Assembly: GCA_964575605.1 (NCBI GenBank)
Contig: CAZNRN010000003.1
Location: 124,001 to 188,000 of the forward strand
Source of the DNA: JAPWJZ01 sp964575605
Lineage (GTDB): Bacteria; Pseudomonadota; Alphaproteobacteria; Micavibrionales; UBA2020
Direction of reading: 5' to 3'
Length of the DNA: 64,000 bases
The position numbers were made by a program, and so were the translations under genes. Below, piece by piece: positions 8,143 to 16,185 of this stretch; the stretch's first letter is position 1; the number at the start of each line of letters is the position of its first letter. The notes below the pieces were generated by a model. The model was not told where the DNA came from. It ran no database searches and saw only the letters and a program-made list of their open reading frames with translations.

Positions 8143-9159
8143 TTAGAACGGGTCCTCGAGTTTCTTGGCGAGGTCCTCAATGTTCTCGGGCGGCCAGCCT
8201 TCGACTTTCATGCCAAGGTGCAGGCCCATGTTGGTGAGCACTTCCTTGATCTCGTTGAGCGACTTGCGGCCGAAGTTCGGGGTGCGCAGCATGTCGGCCT
8301 CGGTCTTCTGGACGAGGTCGCCGATGTACACGATGTTGTCGTTCTTGAGGCAGTTGGCCGAGCGGACGGAAAGTTCCAGCTCTTCCACTTTGCGCAGCAG
8401 GTGGCGCGAGAACGGCAGTTCGTCTTTTGCCTCTTCCTTGGCAACCGCGGTGGGCTCCTGGAAGTTGACGAAGACTTGCAGCTGGTCTTGCAGGATGCGC
8501 GCGGCGAAGGCGACTGCGTCTTCGGGCTTGATCGTGCCGTTGGTTTCGACGTCCAGCGTCAGTTTATCGTAGTCGGTGATCTGGCCGACGCGGGTGTCTT
8601 CGACCTTGTACGAGATTTTGCGGACGGGGGAGAAGATGCTGTCGATCGGGATCATGCCGATGGGCGCGTCTTCGGGGCGGTTTTGCGCGGCGGGGCGGTA
8701 GCCTTTGCCGTTCGAAACGGTCAGTTCCATCGACAGTTTCGCCTTGTCGCCCAGCGTGCAGATGACGAGGTCGGGGTTGACGATTTCGATGTCGCCGGTG
8801 GTCTCGATCATGCCGGCCTTCACTTCTGCCGGACCTTCGGCCACGAGGCGGAGTTTCTTGGGCGTATCGGCCTGCATGCGGATCGCGAGCGACTTGATGT
8901 TCAGGACGATGTCGGTGACGTCTTCGCGGACGCCGGGGATGGACGAGAATTCATGGAGGACGCCGTCGATCTTGATCGACGTGACGGCAGCACCCTGCAG
9001 CGAGGAGAGCAAAACGCGGCGCAGCGCGTTGCCGAGCGTGAGGCCGTAGCCGCGCTCGAGAGGCTCGACCACGACGGTGCCGAAGCGGTTGGGATCTTTG
9101 TTGGTGCTGACGTCGACCTTATTGGGCTTAATCAGCTCTTGCCAGTTTTTCTGAATCAA
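8143..9159 (-). CDS. rpoA: RNA polymerase subunit alpha
   Basis: The 338-residue alpha subunit, which dimerises to nucleate RNA polymerase and contacts activators and UP elements. The N-terminal assembly domain includes EPLERGYGLTLGNALRRVLLSSL. The C-terminal domain starts about residue 245, with SVRSANCLKNDNIVYIGDLVQ and FGRKSLNEIKEVL. The frame is open further upstream, but the family start is (M)IQKNWQELIKP. Its first codon is TTG at 9159, preceded by AAAGGGGAACACC, so TTG is chosen as start. The resulting length is the usual alphaproteobacterial one. It lies between rpsK and rplQ in the alpha operon. Confidence 0.97.
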   Translation of the reverse strand: MIQKNWQELIKPNKVDVSTNKDPNRFGTVVVEPLERGYGLTLGNALRRVLLSSLQGAAVTSIKIDGVLHEFSSIPGVREDVTDIVLNIKSLAIRMQADTPKKLRLVAEGPAEVKAGMIETTGDIEIVNPDLVICTLGDKAKLSMELTVSNGKGYRPAAQNRPEDAPIGMIPIDSIFSPVRKISYKVEDTRVGQITDYDKLTLDVETNGTIKPEDAVAFAARILQDQLQVFVNFQEPTAVAKEEAKDELPFSRHLLRKVEELELSVRSANCLKNDNIVYIGDLVQKTEADMLRTPNFGRKSLNEIKEVLTNMGLHLGMKVEGWPPENIEDLAKKLEDPF

Positions 9160-9225
9160 GGTGTTCCCCTTTGTATTGCCTGTGTGAAGCCTGTCTTGGA
9201 TATCGCGACGACAGGAAGGCGCCCC

Positions 9226-9255
9226 CATTCAAGACGGAAAACGCTTCCCGCCTTG
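9226..9255 (-). other. Hairpin immediately after rpsK
   Basis: Ten-base arms (9226-9235 and 9246-9255) with one G-U pair and a ten-base loop, starting three bases after the rpsK stop. There is no strong T-run, and rpoA follows. Best read as a stabilising or partial attenuation structure between rpsK and rpoA. Confidence 0.4.
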
Positions 9256-9257
9256 AA

Positions 9258-9686
9258 TTAAACCCTGCGCTTCTTGCGCGGACGGCAGCCGTTGTGCGGA
9301 ACGGGCGTGATGTCCACGATCGAGGTGATCGCGAAGCCGACCGACTGCAGCGCGCGGAGCGCCGACTCGCGGCCTGAACCCGGGCCCTTGACGAGGACTT
9401 CCAGCGTTTTCACGCCGTGTTCCTTCGCCTTTTTGCCGGCATCTTCGGCAGCCATCTGTGCGGCATAGGGGGTCGACTTGCGCGAGCCCTTGAAGCCGAG
9501 GTGGCCTGCGCAGGACCACGAAACCGTGTTGCCTTGCGCATCGGTGATGGTGACGATGGTGTTGTTGAAGGTCGAGTTGACGTGCGCGACACCGGCGGTG
9601 ATGTTCTTGCGCTCTTTCTTGCGGGCCTTCGGCGCGGCTTTTTCAGACGCTGCTTCTGCTTTTTTCTGTGACTCTTGCTTTGCCAT
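9258..9686 (-). CDS. rpsK: 30S ribosomal protein S11
   Basis: S11 of the small-subunit platform, 142 residues. The core begins at ITAGVAHVNSTFNNTIVTITD and contains SAGHLGFKGSRKSTPYAAQ-type sequence (here WSCAGHLGFKGSRKSTPYAA) and the C-terminal PHNGCRPRKKRRV. An N-terminal extension of about 25 residues rich in Lys, Ala and Glu precedes the fold, somewhat longer than the usual dozen. Position between rpsM and rpoA is standard for the alpha operon. Confidence 0.97.
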   Translation of the reverse strand: MAKQESQKKAEAASEKAAPKARKKERKNITAGVAHVNSTFNNTIVTITDAQGNTVSWSCAGHLGFKGSRKSTPYAAQMAAEDAGKKAKEHGVKTLEVLVKGPGSGRESALRALQSVGFAITSIVDITPVPHNGCRPRKKRRV

Positions 9687-9707
9687 TTTTACTTACTTCG
9701 CTTTCAA

Positions 9708-10091
9708 TTATTTCTTGGTGGGGGCAAGTTTCTTGCCGGTGACCGTTTTACGCGGACCTTTGCGGGTGCGTGCGTTCGTGCGCGTGCGCTGGCCGCGGAC
9801 GGGCAGACCCTTGCGGTGGCGCAGGCCGCGGTAGCAGCCGAGGTCAGACAGGCGTTTCACGGCGATAGCAACGTCGCGGCGCAGTTCGCCCTCGACCTTG
9901 AAGCTTGCCTTGATCGCGTCGCGGATGCGGTTCAATTCGTCTTCCGTCAGCGAATTCACGCGCTTGTGCCACGGAACATTGGCCGTGGTGAGAATTTTTT
10001 TGGCGCTGGTGCGGCCAATGCCATAGATGTAGGTCAGCGCGATGCCGACGACTTTTTCGGTGGGGATGTTTACACCCTCGATACGGGCCAC
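9708..10091 (-). CDS. rpsM: 30S ribosomal protein S13
   Basis: S13 of the small-subunit head, 127 residues, contacting the large subunit and P-site tRNA. The start MARIEGVNIPTEKVV, the helix-hairpin-helix region IYGIGRTSAKKIL, and the basic tail GLPVRGQRTRTNARTRKGP are all intact. First gene of the alpha operon. The gap in front holds a strong promoter (10163-10190) and an untranslated leader of about 65 bases, so this operon can be transcribed apart from secY-adk. Confidence 0.97.
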   Translation of the reverse strand: MARIEGVNIPTEKVVGIALTYIYGIGRTSAKKILTTANVPWHKRVNSLTEDELNRIRDAIKASFKVEGELRRDVAIAVKRLSDLGCYRGLRHRKGLPVRGQRTRTNARTRKGPRKTVTGKKLAPTKK

Positions 10092-10162
10092 TGTTAGACT
10101 CCTGTGAACTTGACTTGTATATACAAAATGCTGCGCAGCCCTAAAAAGGGCGAAGCTCGCGC

Positions 10163-10190
10163 ATTATAGGGTTTTCCAGTTAAACGTCAA
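10163..10190 (-). promoter_or_regulatory. Promoter of the alpha operon (rpsM-rpsK-rpoA-rplQ)
   Basis: On the minus strand TTGACG (10185-10190), a 16-base spacer, then a consensus TATAAT (10163-10168). The -10 is followed directly by GCGCGAG, a GC-rich discriminator of the kind linked to stringent control. The leader down to rpsM contains a GCCCT/AGGGC hairpin around 10137-10151. Confidence 0.75.
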
Positions 10191-10279
10191 CCGGTGATTT
10201 ACCCTAAAATAGGACAAAAAGACGGGTTTTTAAGGGTCTAAGCCGCTTTTTTACCCTGTACTACCCCTATTTATGGGTA

Positions 10280-10978
10280 TTAACCCAGTTTTTGGTGGGG
10301 CGGAGCCTTGGTCGAGCCGCCGGAGGCAGAATCGATGGCCGACTCGATGAGCTTGGTGACCTGCTCGAGTCCCGCCATGCCATCCACCACTTTCAGCATA
10401 CCGCGGCTGTCGTAGAAGGGCAAAATGGGCGCCGTCCATTTGTGGTAGGCCTCGAGGCGGCCCTTGACGGTTTCCGGGTTATCATCGGCGCGGCGGGTGA
10501 AGCTGTCGGTCTTGCCGCATTTGTCGCAGGTGTTGGGCACGGCCGGCTGCTTGCCGGTGTCGTGATAGCCGGTGCCGCAGGCGCCGCAGGCGAAGCGGCC
10601 CGCAATGCGGTTGACAATTTCCTTGTCGTCGACGGCGATCTGCACGACCGCGTCGATCTTGATGTTCTTTTCCTTCAGCAGTTTTTCAAGCGCTTCGGCC
10701 TGGGGCACGGAGCGCGGGAAGCCGTCGAGGATGAAGCCGTTCTTGGTGTCGTCTTTATCGAGGCGTTCCGAGAGCATCTTGATCGTGATCTCGTCGGGCA
10801 CAAGTCCGCCCTTGTCCATGATCTCCTTGATCTGCTGGCCGAGCGGGTCGTTGGGGTCTTTCACGCGCGCGCGGAAGAGGTCGCCCGTCGAGATGGTGGG
10901 GATGTTGTACTTCTTCGACAGTTTTTCAGCTTGAGTCCCTTTGCCTGCGCCGGGCGGGCCGATCAGGATCATTCTCAT
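10280..10978 (-). CDS. adk: Adenylate kinase
   Basis: A 232-residue adenylate kinase (ATP + AMP to 2 ADP). The P-loop is GPPGAGKGT at residues 7-15, with TGDLFRARV for AMP binding and LDGFPRSVPQAEALE. The LID domain has two Cys-x2-Cys pairs (CGAC and CDKC), so it is the zinc-binding long form. After the usual end there is a short extra tail rich in Ser, Gly and Pro (ASGGSTKAPPHQKLG). Its start overlaps the secY end by four bases. Confidence 0.97.
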   Translation of the reverse strand: MRMILIGPPGAGKGTQAEKLSKKYNIPTISTGDLFRARVKDPNDPLGQQIKEIMDKGGLVPDEITIKMLSERLDKDDTKNGFILDGFPRSVPQAEALEKLLKEKNIKIDAVVQIAVDDKEIVNRIAGRFACGACGTGYHDTGKQPAVPNTCDKCGKTDSFTRRADDNPETVKGRLEAYHKWTAPILPFYDSRGMLKVVDGMAGLEQVTKLIESAIDSASGGSTKAPPHQKLG

Positions 10979-12330
10979 CTGCGTGAACCCCTCAGTTTTT
11001 GTTTCTTGATAAGGCCTTCATACTGGTGCGCCAGCAGGTGCGAGTTGATTTGCGCGACCGTGTCCATAGGCACGGAAACGCAGATCAGCAAGCTGGTGCC
11101 GCCGAAGAATACGGAGAGGCCGAACTGCGAGCGCAGCAGCTCGGGCAAGAGGCAGACCGCGACCAGGTAGAGCGCGCCGATCAGCGTCAGGCGCGTCAGC
11201 ACGTGGTCGAGGTAATCGCCGGTCGCCTTGCCGGGGCGGATGCCGGGCACGAAGCCGCCCGACTTGCGCAGGTTTTCCGCGACGTCGTCGGGGTTGAACA
11301 TCAGTGCGGTGTAGAAGAACGAGAAGAAGATGATCAGCACGGCATAGCTGGCCATATAGACCGGATGGCCGTGGTGGAAGTAGCGCGACAGGAAGTCAAT
11401 CACGTTGCTCCACCAGCCCTCGCCCGTGGTGCCGCCCGAGAAGCCCGTCAAGGTCATCGGCAGCATGAGCAGCGAGGACGCGAAGATCGGCGGGATAACG
11501 CCGGTGGTGTTGAGTTTCAGCGGCATGTGGCTGTTCTCGCCGCCGGTCATGCGGTTGCCGCCGACCATGCGTTTCGGGTATTGCACCGGCACGCGGCGCT
11601 GCGCGCGTTCCATGAACACGACGAAGGCGATGACGGCGATGACGAAGGGCACCAGCGCGACCAGCACGCCCGTGGGGATGGCGCCTTCCCGGCCCATGTC
11701 GAGCGTGGCGGCCAGCGCATGCGGGATGCTGGCGACGATGCCCGAGAAGATGATGATCGAGGTGCCGTTGCCGACGCCGCGCGAGGTAATCTGTTCGCCC
11801 AGCCACATCAGGAACATCGTGCCGCCGACGATGGTGATGATGGTGGTGATGCGGAAGAAGATACCGACTTCGATGACCGCGCCCGCCGTCACGCCCTCGA
11901 GGCTGATGGCAAGGCCCAGCGCCTGCGCCGCCGCGATGACGATGGTGAGGTAGCGCGTATACTGGTTGAGTTTCTTGCGGCCCGCCTCGCCGCCGTCTTT
12001 TTTCAGGGCTTCAAGCGCGGGGATCATGGAGCTCAGCAGCTGCATGATGATGGAAGCCGAGATGTAAGGGATCAGCGCCAGCGCGAAGATGGACATACGC
12101 TCGACCGCGCCGCCTGCGAACATGTTGAGCATGCCCAGCATGCCGCCTTCCTGCCCGCCGAAGACTTTTTCCCAGGTCATCTTGTCGATGCCGGGCAGCG
12201 GGATATAGGTGCCGACGCGGTAGATGAAGATCGCAAACAGCGTGAACCAGAGGCGTTGCTTGAGTTCCTCCGCCTTGCGGAAGGAGCCAATGTTGAGGTT
12301 CGACGCAAACTGCTCGACGGCGGATGGCAT
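10975..12330 (-). CDS. secY: Protein translocase subunit SecY
   Basis: A 451-residue SecY, the ten-span pore of the Sec translocon in the inner membrane, partner of SecE (55681-55875) and SecG. Recognisable parts are the N-terminal YRVGTYIPLPGID, the segment MLNMFAGGAVERMSIFALALIPYISASIIMQLL (plug and TM2 region), VVFMERAQRRVPVQYP in the cytosolic loop, and the C-terminal end LRGSRR. It is separated from rplO by a small secreted-protein gene, which is unusual. A possible promoter lies at 12389-12417, so secY-adk may be partly independent of the spc operon. Confidence 0.97.
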   Translation of the reverse strand: MPSAVEQFASNLNIGSFRKAEELKQRLWFTLFAIFIYRVGTYIPLPGIDKMTWEKVFGGQEGGMLGMLNMFAGGAVERMSIFALALIPYISASIIMQLLSSMIPALEALKKDGGEAGRKKLNQYTRYLTIVIAAAQALGLAISLEGVTAGAVIEVGIFFRITTIITIVGGTMFLMWLGEQITSRGVGNGTSIIIFSGIVASIPHALAATLDMGREGAIPTGVLVALVPFVIAVIAFVVFMERAQRRVPVQYPKRMVGGNRMTGGENSHMPLKLNTTGVIPPIFASSLLMLPMTLTGFSGGTTGEGWWSNVIDFLSRYFHHGHPVYMASYAVLIIFFSFFYTALMFNPDDVAENLRKSGGFVPGIRPGKATGDYLDHVLTRLTLIGALYLVAVCLLPELLRSQFGLSVFFGGTSLLICVSVPMDTVAQINSHLLAHQYEGLIKKQKLRGSRR

Positions 12331-12388
12331 GGGTAGTGAAGTCCTTTTTTATTGGTTTTTCGCAACGATGATGTAGATCACGCACAAG

Positions 12389-12417
12389 ACCTTACAAGAC
12401 CCTAAAGGGGGGCGCAA
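12389..12417 (-). promoter_or_regulatory. Possible promoter of secY-adk
   Basis: Minus-strand TTGCGC (12412-12417), 17-base spacer, TAAGGT (12389-12394), about 50 bases before the secY start. Both boxes deviate from consensus, so this is a weak candidate; it is listed because the terminator-like hairpins upstream would otherwise starve secY. Confidence 0.3.
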
Positions 12418-12420
12418 TCC

Positions 12421-12488
12421 ATAAAAACCGCTTTGAAAACCCCTTTATTTTCAGGCACTCCGCAAGCCCTGTCCGTGACGGTTTTTAT
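12421..12488 (-). terminator. Inverted repeat after the TPR gene, possible terminator
   Basis: Perfect ten-base arms ataaaaaccg (12421-12430) and cggtttttat (12479-12488) separated by 48 bases, just after the stop of the TPR gene on the minus strand. The second arm read on the minus strand ends in TTTTTAT. The loop is long, so termination is uncertain. Confidence 0.4.
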
Positions 12489-12496
12489 TTCTATAA

Positions 12497-12985
12497 CTAT
12501 TGAGCCGGAGGCGCTTCGGCCTTGATTTCGGCCTGCAGCTGCATCTCCATATCCAACGTCTTGAGGTCGCCCGTCCAGAGCTTGTCATCGGGGTTCAGTT
12601 CGATGGCCTTCAGGTAGTCTTCCCTCGCCTTCTTGTATTCCTTCAGCACACGGTAGGACATGGCGCGGCCATAATAGGCGGCGGCGTTGTTCTTGTCTTT
12701 TTCGATCTGCAGGGTCGCAAGCTCGATGGCCTTTTGCAGGTCGGCATCACCGCTGCCGGATTCGGTCACGTTTTTGCACATCCCCCGCCCGTTGAGCGCC
12801 GCGAGGTTGGCGGCATCGGCGGCCAGGATATCATCATAAGTCTTGACGCAATCAACAGGCGCCACCGCCTCGGTCGAGGGGTTTAAAAGCTCTTCCGGCG
12901 TTGGTTTTTTCTTTTGCTCGGCAAATACGGGCTGCACGATAAGTGCGCAGCAAAGGGCGAGGACGGCAAACTGGCTATATTTCAT
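12497..12985 (-). CDS. Secreted TPR-like protein inserted in the spc operon
   Basis: A 162-residue protein. Residues 1-22 form a signal peptide ending VFA, so the product is periplasmic. About residues 45-145 are helical with TPR spacing; the clearest repeat is NNAAAYYGRAMSYRVLKEYKKAREDYLKAIELNPDDKLW. Two cysteines (in PVDCVKTY and GMCKNV) could form a disulfide. The gene stands between rplO and secY, where these two are normally adjacent, and is bracketed by hairpins (13003-13037 upstream, 12421-12488 downstream). Ribosome site GAGGG is eight bases before ATG. No promoter of its own is obvious. A role in the cell envelope is possible but not shown. Confidence 0.85.
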   Translation of the reverse strand: MKYSQFAVLALCCALIVQPVFAEQKKKPTPEELLNPSTEAVAPVDCVKTYDDILAADAANLAALNGRGMCKNVTESGSGDADLQKAIELATLQIEKDKNNAAAYYGRAMSYRVLKEYKKAREDYLKAIELNPDDKLWTGDLKTLDMEMQLQAEIKAEAPPAQ

Positions 12986-13002
12986 GGCATTCCCTCAGGT
13001 CA

Positions 13003-13037
13003 AAAAAATATCCCCGCACAGGGGCGGGGATATTTTT
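13003..13037 (-). terminator. Terminator-like hairpin after rplO
   Basis: Stem aaaaatatccccgc / gcggggatattttt, about 13-14 pairs with a seven-base loop, ending in a run of T on the minus strand (TATTTTTTTG). It lies 17 bases after the rplO stop and just before the TPR gene. Expression of secY beyond it would need read-through or another promoter. Confidence 0.75.
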
Positions 13038-13053
13038 AATCATTTCATGCCGG

Positions 13054-13557
13054 TTACTTGGCTGCTTTTTTCTTGTCTTTCAGCAGCTTGTTCACCTTTG
13101 CGGGCAGGACTTCGACCTTGCCGCCGGCTTTTTCGACCGCTTTCACGGCGCCTGCGGTGGCCTTGGTCACGACGAAAGTCGCTTTCGACTTGAACTCGCC
13201 CGAGCCGACGAGCTTGACGCCGTCGCCCTTGCAGCTGATCACGCCGGCTTCTTTCAGCGCGGCCGCGTCGATTTTGTCGCCCTTGAGTTTCTTGCTGGCG
13301 AGAGCGTCAGCAATGATGTCGAGGGTCACGACTGCATAGCAGTTCTTGTGATGGAAGTTGTTGAAACCGCTTTTCGGCATGCGGCGGATGAGGGGGGACT
13401 GGCCGCCCTCGAAGCCTTTGATAGCGACGCCGGTGCGGGCTTTCTGGCCCTTCACGCCGCGGCCGCCGGTCTTGCCTTTGCCGGAACCTATACCACGGCC
13501 GACCAGGATACGGGACTGGCGTGCGCCGGGGTTGTCTCTGAGCTGGTTGAGTTTCAT
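13054..13557 (-). CDS. rplO: 50S ribosomal protein L15
   Basis: L15 of the large subunit, 167 residues. The glycine-rich N-terminus KLNQLRDNPGARQSRILVGRG-type sequence, GKGKTGGRGVKGQKARTG and GFEGGQSPLIRRMPKSGF are diagnostic. The C-terminal Lys-rich end (KLLKDKKKAAK) is normal for alphaproteobacteria. It follows rpmD and is the last gene before a terminator-like hairpin, so the spc ribosomal run effectively ends here. Confidence 0.97.
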   Translation of the reverse strand: MKLNQLRDNPGARQSRILVGRGIGSGKGKTGGRGVKGQKARTGVAIKGFEGGQSPLIRRMPKSGFNNFHHKNCYAVVTLDIIADALASKKLKGDKIDAAALKEAGVISCKGDGVKLVGSGEFKSKATFVVTKATAGAVKAVEKAGGKVEVLPAKVNKLLKDKKKAAK

Positions 13558-13568
13558 GACTGCTTTCC

Positions 13569-13847
13569 TTATGCCGCGTCTTCGACTTTGACGAGGTGCT
13601 TGACGGCGGTAATCATGCCGCGCACTTCGGGGCTGTCGACGAGGATTTTAGAGCGGTGGCGCTTGTTCAGGCCGAGGCCGATCAGCGTTTGCTCCTGTTT
13701 TTTCACGCGGCCGATGATCGAACCGGTTTGCGTGACTTTGATTTTTTTGCCGGAAGAAGCGGTTTTAGCCGCTGCTTTTTTAGCCGGGGCTGCTGCTGCC
13801 TTGGGGGCTGCTGCTTTCTTGGCTGCGGGTTTCTTTTCCTCACTCAT
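13569..13847 (-). CDS. rpmD: 50S ribosomal protein L30 with N-terminal extension
   Basis: L30, 92 residues. The fold itself is the last 58 or so residues (KIKVTQTGSIIGRVKKQEQT and GLGLNKRHRSKILVDSPEVRG). In front is an extension of about 34 residues made almost only of Ala, Lys and Pro, which most L30 proteins lack; usual length is about 60. The start overlaps the rpsE end by eight bases, which fixes the upstream start because the extension is the coupled part. Confidence 0.95.
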   Translation of the reverse strand: MSEEKKPAAKKAAAPKAAAAPAKKAAAKTASSGKKIKVTQTGSIIGRVKKQEQTLIGLGLNKRHRSKILVDSPEVRGMITAVKHLVKVEDAA

Positions 13848-14484
13848 CCGACTTCTCCTTTGCGTCGCCTTTGCGGCCCAGCACTTCGTTCACGCGGCGG
13901 CCACGGCGGCCGGCCACCATGCGGGGGCTTTCCATGTGTTTGAAGGCCTCGAGGGCTGCCTTGACCATGTTGTAGGGGTTCGACGAACCGAGCGACTTGG
14001 CGACGACGTCCTGGATGCCCAGGACTTCGAAGACAGCGCGCAGCGGGCCGCCGGCGATGATACCCGTACCGGGGACGGCTGCGCGCAGACGCACGCGGCC
14101 GGCGCCGAAGCGGGCTTCGATATCATGGTGGATCGTGCGGCCATCGCGCAGGGGCACGCGGACCATGCGGCGTTTTGCCTGATCGGTCGCCTTTTTGATA
14201 GCCTCGGGCACTTCGCGGGCCTTGCCTGCGCCGGCGCCGATTTTGCCGCGGCCGTCACCGACCACGACGAGGGCTGCGAAGCCGAAACGGCGGCCGCCCT
14301 TCACGACTTTGGCGACACGGTTGATGGCGACAAGGCGTTCGACGAGTTCGGAGCCTTCGCGCTCTCCGCCTTCCTTGTCGTCGCGCTTGCGGCGGCGTTC
14401 GCCACCACCTTCGCCACGTTCGCCACCGCGGCCTTTGCGCTCGCGTTTGCCTTCTTCGTTAGGGCCTTTTTCAGGTTTTGCCAT
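13840..14484 (-). CDS. rpsE: 30S ribosomal protein S5
   Basis: S5 of the decoding centre, 214 residues. The double-stranded RNA-binding domain starts at ELVERLVAINRVAKVVKGGRRF, and the C-terminal domain holds AVPGTGIIAGGPLRAVFEVLGIQDVVAKSLGSSNPYNMVKA. The loop that is usually GKVGFGTGKARE reads GKIGAGAGKARE here. An N-terminal extension of about 40 residues is rich in Gly, Arg and Glu, low complexity and strongly charged. Overlaps rpmD by eight bases. Confidence 0.97.
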   Translation of the reverse strand: MAKPEKGPNEEGKRERKGRGGERGEGGGERRRKRDDKEGGEREGSELVERLVAINRVAKVVKGGRRFGFAALVVVGDGRGKIGAGAGKAREVPEAIKKATDQAKRRMVRVPLRDGRTIHHDIEARFGAGRVRLRAAVPGTGIIAGGPLRAVFEVLGIQDVVAKSLGSSNPYNMVKAALEAFKHMESPRMVAGRRGRRVNEVLGRKGDAKEKSDE

Positions 14485-14502
14485 TGTCCATGTTTCCTTT
14501 AA

Positions 14503-14871
14503 TTAGAAGCTTAAACCGGCTTCGCGGGCTGCATCCGCGAGGGCCTTGACGCGGCCGTGATAAGCGCGGCTGCCGCGGTCGAATGCGACCAGCGTGACGC
14601 CTGCTTTCTTGGCGCGTTCGGCAACGAGTTTGCCGACGGCCGTTGCCGCTTCCTTGTTGGAGGTCGACTTGACCGACTTTTTGAGGTCTGCGTCGACCGA
14701 CGAGGCGGAAGCCAGCGTGACGCCTTTTGCGTCGTCGATGACCTGCGCGTAGATGTGCTGACCCGAGCGGTGGACCGAGAGGCGCGGACGGTTGTTCTTT
14801 TCCGACGCTTTCTTGATCGACTTGCGGGTCCGCCAGACGCGGCGCTGCTTGGAGTTCGATTTGGTAGCCAT
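14503..14871 (-). CDS. rplR: 50S ribosomal protein L18
   Basis: L18, 122 residues, which with L5 and L25 binds 5S rRNA. Diagnostic parts are RPRLSVHRSGQHIYAQVIDDAKGVTLASASS and the C-terminal FDRGSRAYHGRVKALADAAREAGLSF. Length and position between rplF and rpsE are normal. Confidence 0.97.
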   Translation of the reverse strand: MATKSNSKQRRVWRTRKSIKKASEKNNRPRLSVHRSGQHIYAQVIDDAKGVTLASASSVDADLKKSVKSTSNKEAATAVGKLVAERAKKAGVTLVAFDRGSRAYHGRVKALADAAREAGLSF

Positions 14872-14889
14872 GGCTTTTTAATCCTTCAA

Positions 14890-15423
14890 TTACTTCTTCT
14901 TGCCTTCTTTGCGCAGGATGCGGCGGCCTTCGTAGTTGATACCTTTGCCTTTGTAGGGCTCGGGGCGTTTCATCAGGTACAACTCGGCTGCGACCTGGCC
15001 GACTTTTTGCTTGTCGATGCCGTAGATCTCGATCTCGGTCTGCTTCGGCACTTTCACTTCGATGCCTTGCGGGACCTTGAACCTGACTTCATGGCTGTAG
15101 CCGATCTGGAGCACGAGGTCCTTGCCCTGCAGCGCGGCGCGGAAGCCGACGCCCTCGATGAGCAGGCGCTTCATGTAGCCTTCGGAGACGCCCTTGATCA
15201 TGCCGCGGACGAGCGAGGCGGTGGTGCCCCACATGTTCGTCGCGTGGCGTGTTTCGGTTGCCTTCGACAGCATGACGGAGCCGTCTTTCACTTCGGCCTT
15301 GATGTCATTCGAGACATCGAGGGTGAGTTCGCCCTTTTTGCCCTTGATGGACAGCTTCTTGCCGGCGAGCTTTGCTTCGACGCCTGCGGGAAGCTTGATG
15401 GGGTGTTTTGCGATGCGGGACAT
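14890..15423 (-). CDS. rplF: 50S ribosomal protein L6
   Basis: L6, 177 residues, with two similar domains, located near the factor-binding site of the large subunit. Start MSRIAKHPIKLPAGV and the C-terminal signature RPEPYKGKGINYEGRRILRKEGKKK are intact. Position between rpsH and rplR is normal. Confidence 0.97.
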   Translation of the reverse strand: MSRIAKHPIKLPAGVEAKLAGKKLSIKGKKGELTLDVSNDIKAEVKDGSVMLSKATETRHATNMWGTTASLVRGMIKGVSEGYMKRLLIEGVGFRAALQGKDLVLQIGYSHEVRFKVPQGIEVKVPKQTEIEIYGIDKQKVGQVAAELYLMKRPEPYKGKGINYEGRRILRKEGKKK

Positions 15424-15440
15424 ATTACTTCACCTTACCT

Positions 15441-15839
15441 TTAGAAGACGCGGCAGAGGACTTCCCCGCCAACGTTCGCTTCGCGCGCTTCCTTGTCGGA
15501 GAGCACGCCACGCGGCGTGGAGAGGATCGAGATGCCGAGGCCGTTGTAGACGCGCGGCACGTCCTTGATTTGCGTATAGACGCGGCGGCCGGGTTTCGAG
15601 ACGCGCGTGATTTCCTTGATCACGGGCTGGCCTTCCGAATACTTCAGTTCGACGTTCAGCTGCGAGGAGCCGTTGTCGTTCTGCTTGACGCTATAGTCGC
15701 GGATGTAGCCTTCGCGTTTCAGAACTTCGAGCACGTTGGCGCGCAGTTTCGACGACGGGCTCTTGATTTCGGACAGGCGGGCTGCCTGGCCGTTGCGGAT
15801 ACGCGTGAGCAGATCGCTGAGGGGATCGTTCATAGACAT
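15441..15839 (-). CDS. rpsH: 30S ribosomal protein S8
   Basis: S8, 132 residues, a primary 16S rRNA binder; in E. coli it also represses its own spc operon. Start MSMNDPLSDLLTRIRNGQAA and C-terminal GLGISILSTPRGVLSDKEAR are diagnostic. Normal length and position between rpsN and rplF. Confidence 0.97.
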   Translation of the reverse strand: MSMNDPLSDLLTRIRNGQAARLSEIKSPSSKLRANVLEVLKREGYIRDYSVKQNDNGSSQLNVELKYSEGQPVIKEITRVSKPGRRVYTQIKDVPRVYNGLGISILSTPRGVLSDKEAREANVGGEVLCRVF

Positions 15840-15859
15840 GTTGTTTTACTCCTTCCCTC

Positions 15860-16165
15860 TTACCAGCTTGATTTCGTGACGCCGGGGATGAGACCCTGCG
15901 ATGCGAGTTCGCGGAACATCAGGCGCGACATGCCGAACTTGCGGTAGTTGCCGCGCGCGCGGCCCGTGAGTTCGCAGCGGTTGCGGACGCGGGTCGGGTG
16001 CGAGTTGCGCGGCAGTTTCGCCAGTTTCAGGCGTGCGGCGAAGCGCTCATCGGCGGGCTTGGACATGTCGTCCGCGATCGCCTTGAGCTTCGCGCGCTTG
16101 GCGGCGAAGCTTTTCGCCATCTTCTTGCGCTTGTTGTTCTTGTTGACGGAGCTGAGTTTTGCCAT
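15860..16165 (-). CDS. rpsN: 30S ribosomal protein S14
   Basis: S14, 101 residues: the long form without the four zinc-binding cysteines (one Cys only, in RNRCELTGR). C-terminal RGNYRKFGMSRLMFRELASQG is diagnostic. The N-terminus starts MAKLSSVNKNNKRKKMAK. Normal position between rplE and rpsH. Confidence 0.97.
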   Translation of the reverse strand: MAKLSSVNKNNKRKKMAKSFAAKRAKLKAIADDMSKPADERFAARLKLAKLPRNSHPTRVRNRCELTGRARGNYRKFGMSRLMFRELASQGLIPGVTKSSW

Positions 16166-16185
16166 TGTCGGTTGCGTCCTTTTCG

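Noticed and set aside
12943..14502. A 519-codon plus-strand frame over rplO, rpmD and rpsE
   Set aside because: Shadow of three ribosomal genes; composition reflects the Ala/Lys-rich extensions read backwards.
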